Source: JAJFKX01 sp965230265 (GTDB lineage: Bacteria; Pseudomonadota; Gammaproteobacteria; Xanthomonadales; Wenzhouxiangellaceae). Taken from it: a DNA stretch of 64,000 nucleotides. Position 1 is the first letter of the stretch. Each line of letters begins with the position of its first letter. This document shows, piece by piece, positions 1 through 8,328 of the stretch. The notes beneath the pieces are model-generated. The model was not told the origin of the DNA. It searched no databases and saw nothing but the letters and a program-made list of their open reading frames with translations. A program made the position numbers and the translations under genes. The stretch spans positions 2,728,001 through 2,792,000 of the forward strand of contig OZ245999.1 in assembly GCA_965230265.1 (NCBI GenBank), written 5' to 3'.

Positions 1-796
1 CACCATGTTGTTCAACCGATTGAATCTGCGTTTCCAATCGGGTATCCACGCCCAGCTGCTGCATGGACTTTAATAGCACTTCAGAGGCTTCCGGCTCATC
101 AATCGACATGATCCGATCAGCGCGCTCCAGTAGGGTAACTTTCACGCCCAGTCGACTAAGCGCCTGGGATAGCTCACAACCGATAGGGCCAGCGCCGATA
201 ATAATCATGTCTTTAGGCTTTTCAGTGAGTGCAAAAACCGTTTCGTTGGTGAGCACATCGACCTGATCCAGACCTGGAATTGGTGGCATCACAGCACGCG
301 AACCGGTACAAATCGCCACCCGTTTGGTCTGCAACACTTGACCATCGACTTCAACATCGCCATCAGCATTCAGGCGTGCATGCCCCAAATACACTTCAAC
401 GCCCTGATTGTTATAACGCTCTACAGAGTCGTGGCCAGAAATCGAAGCACGCACTTTGCGTAACCACGCCATGGCCTGATCAAAGCCATCATCAGTACCC
501 GCATAGCGCTTGGAAGCGGCAAGAATGGCTTTGGACGGTACACAACCAACATTCAAGCAATCACCACCCATCGATTTACGCTCTATCAGTGCCACCTTGG
601 CACCCAGCCCGGCTGCACCGATGGCTGTAATCAAACCTGCGGGCCCAGCGCCGATAACAACCAGGTTATAGCAACCCTCGGGTGTAGGGTTGGTGTAATC
701 CCGAGGAAATACCTTACTCTGCCAATCAACATCATAATCAGCACCAGGGTAATCACCGCCCACATCAAATGTTTCCAGACCGTGTGTCTTGTCCAT
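1..796 (-). CDS. FAD-dependent disulfide oxidoreductase, mercuric-reductase-like (3' end outside window)
   Basis: Only the first ~265 codons are in the window. About 40 residues in comes a Rossmann FAD-binding motif (VVIGAGPAG, ~47-55), then the redox-active disulfide GGDCLNVGCVPSK (Cys80 and Cys85). A second dinucleotide-binding motif IIIGAGPIGCE follows. This is the layout of mercuric reductase/dihydrolipoamide dehydrogenase flavoproteins, which pass electrons from NAD(P)H through FAD to the disulfide. No N-terminal heavy-metal-associated domain is seen, and the C-terminal substrate-defining residues are off the window, so the substrate cannot be assigned. The ATG overlaps the stop of the TVP38-like gene (TAATG), so the two are translationally coupled. 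TVP38 proteins are often found beside or fused to this type of oxidoreductase. Confidence 0.9.
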   Translation of the reverse strand, partial: MDKTHGLETFDVGGDYPGADYDVDWQSKVFPRDYTNPTPEGCYNLVVIGAGPAGLITAIGAAGLGAKVALIERKSMGGDCLNVGCVPSKAILAASKRYAGTDDGFDQAMAWLRKVRASISGHDSVERYNNQGVEVYLGHARLNADGDVEVDGQVLQTKRVAICTGSRAVMPPIPGLDQVDVLTNETVFALTEKPKDMIIIGAGPIGCELSQALSRLGVKVTLLERADRIMSIDEPEASEVLLKSMQQLGVDTRLETQIQSVEQHG

Positions 797-1479
797 TATA
801 TTGTCTCTTCCTTTAAGGCTTTGCCCGCTATGCGGGTAATCATCACAATAATAACCATTGTTACCAATAAACCAGCAATGAATAACCATTGCCCAGTACC
901 GCCCGCCACTGCTTCACCATTAAAAATAGCCGCCAGGTTTTTCGCAGCAGCGCCAATCGAAACATACATCACTATCGCCGGCAGCATGCCAAGCCATGTG
1001 GCAACTGCATAATCGCGCCAGCGTATGCTGCTGACACTGAATAAATAGTTTTGCAAAACGTAGGGAAACAATGGTGACAAACGAATCAAAAAAACCATTA
1101 AGAAGCCTTTTTTACGAATGGCACGTTCCAATGCCGCGAACTTTGGATGACGATTGACCAGGCGTTGCATCTGCGATCTTGCAATCGTGCGACCTGCGCC
1201 AAATGCAGCCAAAGCCCCTAGCAGGCTGGCAAATGAAACCAGCAGGCTACCGGCAACAACGCCAAACATGGCACCGGCTGCCAGCGTTAAAAATATGGCT
1301 GGGAACATTAATAATGCAACTATGACATACATCATAATAAAAACCAGCCAGGCCGTTTTCGGATTATTGGTTGACCACTGCAATAGCTCCCGCAGCCAAT
1401 CAGCCACTGGCATAAACCATGCCACGCTGAGTAGCACAACCAATGCCAATGAAAACAACAATAGCTTCTGATATTTCAT
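796..1479 (-). CDS. TVP38/TMEM64 (DedA-like) family membrane protein
   Basis: A 227-residue inner-membrane protein with about five hydrophobic segments. The family core is visible as a glycine-rich first half (LTLAAGAMFGVVAGSLL) followed by the charged loop and LIRLSPLFPYVLQNYLFS, the VTT-domain signature. Members are thought to act in lipid scrambling or membrane homeostasis, but the transported substrate is not known for this one. The start is the only ATG upstream of the first membrane helix. The stop overlaps the start of the flavoenzyme downstream by one base, so the pair is probably an operon. The DUF2064 gene upstream on the same strand is ~38 bp away. Confidence 0.9.
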   Translation of the reverse strand: MKYQKLLLFSLALVVLLSVAWFMPVADWLRELLQWSTNNPKTAWLVFIMMYVIVALLMFPAIFLTLAAGAMFGVVAGSLLVSFASLLGALAAFGAGRTIARSQMQRLVNRHPKFAALERAIRKKGFLMVFLIRLSPLFPYVLQNYLFSVSSIRWRDYAVATWLGMLPAIVMYVSIGAAAKNLAAIFNGEAVAGGTGQWLFIAGLLVTMVIIVMITRIAGKALKEETI

Positions 1480-1517
1480 GCTGAATAAAACTGGATGCCT
1501 GTCGGATAAACCTGAAA

Positions 1518-2225
1518 CTAAACCGTTTTAATGGCGGCAATACATTGCATCAGCGCCTGACGCGCTGGGCGGCTGTCACCGGTCAAACTGCTTTGCAAAC
1601 GAACAAGATCATGCCATTGATCAACATCTTCACTACCCGGCAGCAACCATACCGAACAACCATCTGCCAGACAGCTCGCGCATAACGCTTGCTGCAAATG
1701 ACTTTCTGACCAGGGCAGATCGCTTAACTCAGGCCAGACACGAGAGGCGGCCATCAGCGTCACACCACCGTCACTGGCCGGTTGTAACACCACATCATTG
1801 CTGGCCAGTTGTTCATTGGCTGCCAACAAATCGTCAACATTGAGTGCTGGTGCATCAGTGCCCATAAAAATCAGCCGCTGATGCCCGGCACGACGCAGTT
1901 CTGTATCGACATACTGTAAACGATCGCCCAAATTACCCTGCGGCTGCGGCAAGATAGAAACATTGTCTGGCATGACTTGCTGTTGTAGTAACTGTGCCCA
2001 GAAAACATCCTGCTGGCTGGCCGGTGATAACACAACTCGGCCATTTAACTTTGCCTGCCAGGCACGCACATCTTCCAATGCACATTCCAGCAAGCATTCA
2101 GCAACAGACAAAGCCTGCTGCTCACCAATAGTTTCAGCCAGACGTTGCTTACCCTGCCCCAATGCCGGGCGTTTGCAAAACACCACCAATACGCTGGTGT
2201 TTGAAATGGTATTTGTCGCAGGCAT
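1518..2225 (-). CDS. TIGR04282-family glycosyltransferase-like protein (DUF2064)
   Basis: A 235-residue protein with the nucleotidyl/glycosyltransferase-A fold pattern of the DUF2064/TIGR04282 family. The N-terminal VVFCKRPALGQGKQRLA is the nucleotide-sugar binding segment, and IFMGTDAPAL carries the metal-binding acidic residue. The family is named after an arsenosugar pathway member, but most members have no proven substrate. I chose the ATG at 2225 over a TTG one codon upstream. It is followed in the same direction by the TVP38 and flavoenzyme genes, a neighbourhood in which this family commonly occurs. The function beyond transferase fold is inferred only. Confidence 0.82.
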   Translation of the reverse strand: MPATNTISNTSVLVVFCKRPALGQGKQRLAETIGEQQALSVAECLLECALEDVRAWQAKLNGRVVLSPASQQDVFWAQLLQQQVMPDNVSILPQPQGNLGDRLQYVDTELRRAGHQRLIFMGTDAPALNVDDLLAANEQLASNDVVLQPASDGGVTLMAASRVWPELSDLPWSESHLQQALCASCLADGCSVWLLPGSEDVDQWHDLVRLQSSLTGDSRPARQALMQCIAAIKTV

Positions 2226-2296
2226 CAATAGTAGCTCCCATACTCTCTACGGGAGTGATGTTTGATCGTGGTTCAGCGAGTCAAAAGCCAGCTCAT

Positions 2297-2989
2297 TCAA
2301 GCGCTGTCATCCGTTGGCTTCCACAACTCCTTCAAACGAGCATCACGACCGCAACTGGTGCGATAAAAGTTATAACGCAAGGGGTTTTTACGGTAGTAAT
2401 CCTGATGATAATCTTCGGCCGGATAAAAAGCATTCAGCGGTTCTATTTCAGTCACAACCGGCCCAGGCAGCACAGCTGAAGCTTCAAGTTGTTGTTTCGA
2501 CGCTTCGGCCAACTGTTGCTGCTTGTTATCATGGCTAAATATTGCGGTACGATACTGATTACCCACATCACAGAATTGCCGATCGGGAGTGGTTGGGTCG
2601 ATATTCATCCAAAACACTTCCAGCAATTTCTCATAGCTGACCACATTTGGATCATAGGTTACTTGAACAACCTCTGTATGCCCGGTCCGACCAGTGGTCA
2701 CTGCTCGGTAACTCGGATCAACCACATGACCACCCGCATAACCGGATACAGTGGAAATCACGCCATCCAGCTTGTCGTATGGCGGTTCCATACACCAAAA
2801 GCACCCACCTGCAAAAGTTGCCCGAGCGTAACCTTCGGGGGTATCTGCATTGATTTCTGACTGGTTGTTCTGAATGGACGTTGGAGGCGCCTGATTCTGT
2901 GCCAGCGAGTCATTACCACTAACCGATAGAAACCAATAAGCTGCCCCCACCAGCAGCAATGCGACAAGCATCATAATTGTATATTTCAT
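2297..2989 (-). CDS. msrA: Peptide-methionine (S)-S-oxide reductase MsrA, exported or membrane-anchored
   Basis: Reduces the S-epimer of methionine sulfoxide in oxidised proteins. The catalytic motif GGCFWCMEPPYDKLDGV is clear (active Cys63), followed by SGYAGGH and the GHTEVVQVTYDP strand. Near the C-terminus are QDYYRKNP and the Cys of RTSCGRDARL, probably the resolving cysteine. Residues 1-25 form a hydrophobic signal or anchor, then a ~25-residue polar linker, so this version works in the periplasm rather than the cytoplasm. At 230 residues it is slightly longer than cytosolic MsrA because of this leader. It is transcribed divergently from the similarly exported msrB, and the two together would repair both sulfoxide epimers of envelope proteins. 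Confidence 0.96.
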   Translation of the reverse strand: MKYTIMMLVALLLVGAAYWFLSVSGNDSLAQNQAPPTSIQNNQSEINADTPEGYARATFAGGCFWCMEPPYDKLDGVISTVSGYAGGHVVDPSYRAVTTGRTGHTEVVQVTYDPNVVSYEKLLEVFWMNIDPTTPDRQFCDVGNQYRTAIFSHDNKQQQLAEASKQQLEASAVLPGPVVTEIEPLNAFYPAEDYHQDYYRKNPLRYNFYRTSCGRDARLKELWKPTDDSA

Positions 2990-3191
2990 AGATTTTGTTG
3001 TTCAGATAAGTCTAAATACGACCATTGTACAGGCACTTTGATTGCGTCAGGGTTTCATCAAGCTTAGACTTTATTGTAAAAATAGCCCGTTAGTCAGGCG
3101 CCGGCACATCAATCCAAACAATTTGTGTCTGGATAAAGTGTTTTTAGGGCTGCCTGCAAGCATTTCAAACATTTGACGGTCTTTTATCTAC
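2990..3191. promoter_or_regulatory. Divergent msrA/msrB promoter region
   Basis: The ~200 bp between the two divergently transcribed methionine sulfoxide reductase genes must hold both promoters. I do not see a convincing inverted repeat or a textbook -35/-10 pair, so no specific site is claimed. Confidence 0.4.
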
Positions 3192-3794
3192 ATGATGAAC
3201 AAAAGAAGTTTTCTGATTGGCGCAGTGAGCGGTGCAGGTGTACTGTTAGCTGCTCGTTACGCCTTAACGGGGGGAACAGCTAGTGAACAGCAAGCCGTTT
3301 CTGAAACAGCATCTGGAGTAACAAACGTGGATTCAGCACATATCAGCAATGAAACAGCAACATGGCGTGAATTCGCACCACAGGGTATGAGTTTTCCAGC
3401 GGCTGATGACACTTTGAATCTAAACAAGGAACAATGGCGTGAACACCTGGATGAACTGGCCTTTCAGGTGTTAAGGCAGGAAGGCACTGAACGGCCTTTC
3501 ACCAGTCCATTGAACAAAGAATATCGCGAAGGCCTGTTTATCTGCGCCGGTTGTGATCTACCATTGTTCACTTCTGCCATGAAATACGACAGCGGCACAG
3601 GCTGGCCCAGCTTCACGACCACCATTAAAGGTCATATCCAAACCAAACGCGATTTTAAATTGATTGTGCCCCGCACGGAATATCACTGCATTCGCTGCGG
3701 TGGTCATCAGGGTCATGTTTTCAAAGATGGCCCAGCACCGACAGGTCAACGCTGGTGTAATAATGGCGTTGCCTTGAAGTTTCTGCCTGCTTAA
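3192..3794 (+). CDS. msrB: Peptide-methionine (R)-S-oxide reductase MsrB, exported
   Basis: Reduces the R-epimer of methionine sulfoxide. The structural zinc is held by two CxxC pairs, CAGC and CIRC, and the substrate strand GTGWPSF is present. The catalytic cysteine lies in RWCNNG (Cys189), a slight variant of the usual R-Y-C-x-N. The N-terminus (NKRSFLIGAVSGAGVLLAA) is a hydrophobic leader with a Lys-Arg pair but no full twin-arginine motif, so it is probably a Sec signal or anchor. A ~60-residue linker precedes the MsrB domain. It is divergent from msrA, which has a similar leader, so a two-enzyme periplasmic repair pair is the natural reading. Confidence 0.95.
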   Translation: MMNKRSFLIGAVSGAGVLLAARYALTGGTASEQQAVSETASGVTNVDSAHISNETATWREFAPQGMSFPAADDTLNLNKEQWREHLDELAFQVLRQEGTERPFTSPLNKEYREGLFICAGCDLPLFTSAMKYDSGTGWPSFTTTIKGHIQTKRDFKLIVPRTEYHCIRCGGHQGHVFKDGPAPTGQRWCNNGVALKFLPA

Positions 3795-3873
3795 AGTCAT
3801 CGGTAGATAACACCAATACAAGCTGCACAGTAAAAAGCACCATTGTCAGGCGCTATATTAAAGCGAACGTCAT

Positions 3874-3892
3874 ACCAGTGAATGTCACTGGT
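3874..3892. repeat. Perfect 8-bp inverted repeat with 3-nt loop downstream of msrB
   Basis: Arms ACCAGTGA and TCACTGGT are separated by ATG, ~80 bp after the msrB stop and ~130 bp before the LplT-PlsC gene. No U-rich run follows directly, so it is not a classic terminator. It may be a 3'-end stabilising hairpin or an operator for the next gene. Confidence 0.4.
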
Positions 3893-4022
3893 TGTTATAG
3901 TATTAATATTTAATCTCCCTTTTCTTTTAATAGCAATACATCTGTTAACACGCCAATTGCCAAAATATGCAGTCGACCGCTGGCTGAGCTACTATTAGCA
4001 CTACGTCGAATGGAGCCCTGCA

Positions 4023-5939
4023 ATGGCCCAGCAATCTCAATTCGCTCTACTCAAAACCCGTCGCTTTCTGCCATTTTTTTTGACCCAGGCTTCTGGCGCA
4101 CTGAATGACAATGTGTTTAAAAATGCCCTGGCTGTACTGATTGCTTTTCAAGGCAGTCAATTGGGTGGCTTGAATACTGATCAGCTAATTAACTTGAGTG
4201 CTGGTCTTTTCATCCTGCCATTTTTCCTGTTTTCGGCCATGGTCGGCCAATTTGCCGACAAACTGGAAAAATCCCGCCAGATTCGCCGGATTAAAATCCT
4301 AGAAATCGTCATTATGTTGACAGCCGCATTGGGGTTCTATTTGGGCAACACTGGGTTATTGCTATCTGTGTTGTTTATGCTGGGATTACAAAGCACTTTG
4401 TTTTCTCCCATCAAATTCAGTTTGATGCCACAGGTTTTAAAATCCAATGAGCTGGTTGGCGGCAATGGTCTGGTCGAAACCGGCACTTTTGTTTCGATTT
4501 TGCTGGGCACTGCACTGGGTGCCTATTTTGTTGCCATACCGGACATCGGAATTTGGATTATCAGTGGTATCTGTCTGGTGGTCGCGATTGCCGGATTTAT
4601 ATCCAGTTGCTTTATTCCCCTGCTGCCAGCCACGGCACCTGATCTAAAAATTAACTGGAACCCGGTTTCTGAAACCTGGCGCATCTTAAGCAAACTGGCA
4701 GAAAACCGGACGCTTTTAAACAGCGTGCTTGGGATGTCCTGGTTTTGGTTTTTTGGTGCAACGGTATTGGTGCAAATTCCGAGCTTTACCCTTAATGTCC
4801 TGGGTGGTTCCTCAGGCGTCACCGCCGGTATTTTGGCGATGTTTATTATTGGCATCAGCACAGGTTCATTGCTATGCCATAAATTATCCGGTGGCCGGGT
4901 CGAAATTGGCCTGGTACCCATGGGTGCCATTGGTATGACACTGTTTGGCGCTGATCTTTATCTAGCCAGTCCGGCAACGCCGTTTGGTATCGACCTGTCA
5001 TTGGGCGCATTTATTGGTATTGCTGCCGTATGGCGAATTTTATTCGATATGGTCATGCTGGGCATTTTTGGCGGGTTCTTTATCGTCCCTTTATTTGCCT
5101 TGGTACAGGACCGCAGCCCGCCGGAGCGCCGTGCCCGGGTGATCGCTGCCAATAGCATTGTTAATGCGTTATTTATGGTAATTGCCGCAGTGATGGCATT
5201 GATACTGCTTGGCAATGGTTTTACCATCCCTGAGCTGTTTTTGATCACCGCAATACTGAACGCACTGGTGTCTATTTATATATTCACCCTGGTGCCCGAA
5301 TTTACCCTGCGCTTTATGGCCTGGGTTGGTACCAATCTGATTTATAAGTTGCGTGTGCAAGGGTTAGAAAATATTCCGCAGGAAGGGCCGGCTTTACTGA
5401 TCAGCAATCACATTAGTTATATGGATCCTCCTATTTTGGGTGGGGCAGTACCACGGCCATTGGTTTTTGTGATGTATCACCGTATCTATAAGAACCCTAT
5501 ACTGGGCTGGATGTTTCGTTCAGCACGAGCCATTCCGATTGCGCCCAGCAGTGAAGACCCTGAATTGATGCAGCGGGCTTTTAAACGTGTAGACAAGGCT
5601 TTGAGCCAGGGTGAAATCGTCAGTATTTTCCCCGAAGGCAAATTGACACCCGACGGTACCATTCAACCATTCCGGCCCGGTGTGGATCGTATCCTGGCCA
5701 AACGACCAGTACCGGTAATCCCTGTTGCCATTCATGGTTTATGGGGCAGTTTGTTTAGCCGACAGGATAAAGGCCTTAAAAAACGCCCGCGCAAATTCCT
5801 CAAAGATATTCATGTGATCATCGGTGAGCCGATAGCACCAGAAACCACCAACGCTAAACTGCTACAGCAACAGGTGCAGACAATGCACGATAATGTGGTG
5901 GCTGAAATTCAAAAAGTGAAAACTGCTGACAGCGATTAA
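4023..5939 (+). CDS. Fused MFS lysophospholipid transporter (LplT-like) and 1-acylglycerophosphate acyltransferase (PlsC-like)
   Basis: A 638-residue inner-membrane protein. Residues ~10-430 are a 12-helix MFS module (FLTQASGALNDNVFKNAL is the LplT-like start). Residues ~445-630 are a PlsC domain with the acyltransferase motifs SNHISYMDPP (catalytic His-x4-Asp) and FPEGKLTPDG. The expected role is flipping lysophospholipid inward and re-acylating it. Many relatives carry a third AMP-binding acyl-ACP synthetase domain (total ~1,140 residues). That domain is absent here, and the next gene is unrelated, so activated acyl groups must come from elsewhere. A GGAG ribosome-binding site precedes the ATG. 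The ABC ATPase gene starts one base after its stop, so co-transcription is likely. Confidence 0.92.
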   Translation: MAQQSQFALLKTRRFLPFFLTQASGALNDNVFKNALAVLIAFQGSQLGGLNTDQLINLSAGLFILPFFLFSAMVGQFADKLEKSRQIRRIKILEIVIMLTAALGFYLGNTGLLLSVLFMLGLQSTLFSPIKFSLMPQVLKSNELVGGNGLVETGTFVSILLGTALGAYFVAIPDIGIWIISGICLVVAIAGFISSCFIPLLPATAPDLKINWNPVSETWRILSKLAENRTLLNSVLGMSWFWFFGATVLVQIPSFTLNVLGGSSGVTAGILAMFIIGISTGSLLCHKLSGGRVEIGLVPMGAIGMTLFGADLYLASPATPFGIDLSLGAFIGIAAVWRILFDMVMLGIFGGFFIVPLFALVQDRSPPERRARVIAANSIVNALFMVIAAVMALILLGNGFTIPELFLITAILNALVSIYIFTLVPEFTLRFMAWVGTNLIYKLRVQGLENIPQEGPALLISNHISYMDPPILGGAVPRPLVFVMYHRIYKNPILGWMFRSARAIPIAPSSEDPELMQRAFKRVDKALSQGEIVSIFPEGKLTPDGTIQPFRPGVDRILAKRPVPVIPVAIHGLWGSLFSRQDKGLKKRPRKFLKDIHVIIGEPIAPETTNAKLLQQQVQTMHDNVVAEIQKVKTADSD

Positions 5940-5940
5940 T

Positions 5941-6705
5941 ATGTTACAACTACAGCAAGTCAGTAAAAGTTTTGCTGACCATAGCACGCCCGCCCTGGAA
6001 CCCATTAGCCTGGATATTGCCGGCAATGAATTCTTGGTAATTTTAGGCTCATCGGGTTCGGGGAAAAGCACATTACTAAAACTCATTAATCGCTTAATCA
6101 CACCAACCTCTGGAAGAATACTGTTTCAACAGCGTGATCTGGAAGACTACAACCCGGTTACTTTACGTCGTTCTATTGGCTATGTGTTTCAGGGTGTTGG
6201 CTTATTGCCGCATATGAATATAGCCGATAACGTCAGCATAGTGCCCCACCTGAGCGGTGCTGCCAGTAGCAAGTGTCATGAACTTGCCACCCGGTATCTT
6301 CATCTGGTCAACCTTGATCCAGGCACTTATGCAAAGCGCTTCCCCCATGAGTTATCCGGCGGCCAGCAGCAACGTGTCGGTGTTGCCCGTGCACTGGCTA
6401 CCGATGCACAGTTGCTGTTAATGGATGAACCATTTGGCGCACTCGACGCCATCACTCGCGATCAATTACAGCAGGAGTTGCTGACCATCAAGCAACAACT
6501 GGCCAAGACGATCGTGTTTGTCACTCATGATATTTTCGAGGCGCTCACTTTGGCTGATCGCATGGTGATATTACATGACGGGCAAGTACAGCAAATCGGC
6601 AGCAAACAGGAAATCATCAACAATCCGGCAACCGGGTTTGTGCGTGAGTTATTCCAAAAACCATTGCAACAAATCGATAAATTACGCAACCATTCGACAA
6701 CATGA
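5941..6705 (+). CDS. ABC transporter ATPase of the OpuCA/ProV (or EgtV) quaternary-amine type
   Basis: A 254-residue ATPase with Walker A GSSGSGKST (~residue 37), Q-loop at GYVFQGVGLL, signature LSGGQQQRVGVARAL and Walker B LLLMDEPFGALD, followed by the switch histidine in VFVTHD. The closest pattern is the osmoprotectant/quaternary-amine uptake ATPases. It ends soon after the ATPase core, with no C-terminal CBS domains. Its last four bases overlap the start of the fused permease/binding protein (ATGA), so the pair is one transporter. It follows the LplT-PlsC gene by a single base. Confidence 0.93.
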   Translation: MLQLQQVSKSFADHSTPALEPISLDIAGNEFLVILGSSGSGKSTLLKLINRLITPTSGRILFQQRDLEDYNPVTLRRSIGYVFQGVGLLPHMNIADNVSIVPHLSGAASSKCHELATRYLHLVNLDPGTYAKRFPHELSGGQQQRVGVARALATDAQLLLMDEPFGALDAITRDQLQQELLTIKQQLAKTIVFVTHDIFEALTLADRMVILHDGQVQQIGSKQEIINNPATGFVRELFQKPLQQIDKLRNHSTT

Positions 6706-8261
6706 ACAACCTCATTGCTTTTATGGAAGACCGATGGGGCGAATTACTGGAAAAGACGCTTCAGCACTTATTGCTAACCGGGGTATCAACAGCCGCAGCT
6801 ATATTGATTGGCATTCCATTGGGTATCTGGCTGATTAGGCAAGCCCGTCTGCGTCACTCGGTCATGGGTGTCATCAGCGTTGTGCAAACCATCCCCAGTC
6901 TGGCAATGCTGGCATTTTTACTGCCGTTTTTTGGTATTGGCGTTTTACCCGCTTTAATTGCGCTGACACTTTATGCCTTTTTGCCGATCGTACGCAATAC
7001 CATCACCGCTCTGGAAGGCATTCCCAAAGACATTCATGAAGCCACACAAGCATTGGGCTTTACGTCATCACAACGTTTATGGAAGGTGGAACTACCACTG
7101 GGGTTACCTGTTATCGTTGCCGGCATTCGCACAGCCGCTGTAATCGGCGTAGGCATTGCCACTCTAGCAGCGTTTATTGGTGCAGGTGGTTTGGGGGACT
7201 TTATTATTCGCGGGTTATCCGTCAGTAATAACGGACTGATTTTATTGGGTGCCATTCCAGCTGCACTGCTGGCTTTATTGCTGGATTTTTTAATTCAGCG
7301 TGTGGAAAAACACCTGGCTTCATATCAAACAGCAAACCAGCCACAGCGTTCTGTATTGATCCAAAAGTGGTTACCGATAGGCACAGCAGCATTATTGCTG
7401 ATGATCACTTTGGGCCTGATCAACCGTCCCGCTGCAGACACCATACGTATCGGCAGCAAAAATTTTACCGAACAATTTATCCTTGGTGAATTAATGGCAC
7501 AGATGATCGAAGCGCATACAGATCTGAATGTCGAACGAAAATTCAATCTCGGCAGTGTCACCATCTGCCATCAGGCCATGTTAAATAACGAGCTGGATAT
7601 TTACCCTGAATATACCGGCACAGCTTATCGGGTTATTTTAAACCAGCATCAAACACTTTCTGCGAGTGAAACCTACACCAGGGTTAAACAGGCCTATCAG
7701 CAACAATACAATATCAACTGGTTGCCGCCTTTCGGGTTTGACGACACTTATGCCATCGCTGTTCGGAAAACATTTGCCGAGCAAAATAACATCAGTTCCA
7801 TTGGGGATCTAGGACCTTATGCCGAGCAATTAACGATTGGCTTTGCGTCTGAGTTTTATGAACGCGAAGATGGCTACCCCGGCTTAATCAATACCTATGG
7901 GTTAAATTTTGGCAGTACTGCAGAAATGGATCTGAGCTTGTTGTATCAAGCCGTGCGCAATAATGCGGTGGATGTGGTTAGCGGTAACTCCACAGACGGG
8001 CGAATACCTGCTTTTGATCTGGTCATACTAGAAGATAATCTGAATTTTTTCCCACCCTATTATGCCGCGCCTGTGGTTCGGCAACAGATTTTGGACAAGC
8101 ACCCGCAAGTTCATGAAACATTACTTAAGCTAATGGACAGTATTAACGAGCAACAGATGCAGGCATTGAATTATGCCGTCGATCATGGTGGGGAATCAGC
8201 CTACGATGTAGCACAAAAATTTTTGCTTGATCGCTTACTGATCGAATCACTGAATGATTAG
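6702..8261 (+). CDS. ABC permease fused to substrate-binding domain (OpuCB-OpuCC / EgtU type)
   Basis: A 519-residue protein. Residues ~1-210 are a BPD-type permease with about six helices and the EAA loop (IHEATQALGFTSSQRLWKVELPLG). One further helix at ~220-240 leads into a periplasmic OpuAC-type substrate-binding domain, beginning IRIGSKNFTEQFILGELM and containing DIYPEYTGTAYR. The fusion of one permease with its binding domain is known both in osmoprotectant importers and in the ergothioneine importer EgtUV. The sequence alone does not let me choose between glycine betaine/choline/carnitine and ergothioneine. It overlaps the ATPase gene by 4 bp and ends 67 bp before a convergent gene. Confidence 0.92.
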   Translation: MNNLIAFMEDRWGELLEKTLQHLLLTGVSTAAAILIGIPLGIWLIRQARLRHSVMGVISVVQTIPSLAMLAFLLPFFGIGVLPALIALTLYAFLPIVRNTITALEGIPKDIHEATQALGFTSSQRLWKVELPLGLPVIVAGIRTAAVIGVGIATLAAFIGAGGLGDFIIRGLSVSNNGLILLGAIPAALLALLLDFLIQRVEKHLASYQTANQPQRSVLIQKWLPIGTAALLLMITLGLINRPAADTIRIGSKNFTEQFILGELMAQMIEAHTDLNVERKFNLGSVTICHQAMLNNELDIYPEYTGTAYRVILNQHQTLSASETYTRVKQAYQQQYNINWLPPFGFDDTYAIAVRKTFAEQNNISSIGDLGPYAEQLTIGFASEFYEREDGYPGLINTYGLNFGSTAEMDLSLLYQAVRNNAVDVVSGNSTDGRIPAFDLVILEDNLNFFPPYYAAPVVRQQILDKHPQVHETLLKLMDSINEQQMQALNYAVDHGGESAYDVAQKFLLDRLLIESLND

Positions 8262-8328
8262 AAATTAAAGCCTTATACAGCCCCCTGTTTCAAGGTTATT
8301 TATTCACTGTACTCGAGCGCTCTGTGAC

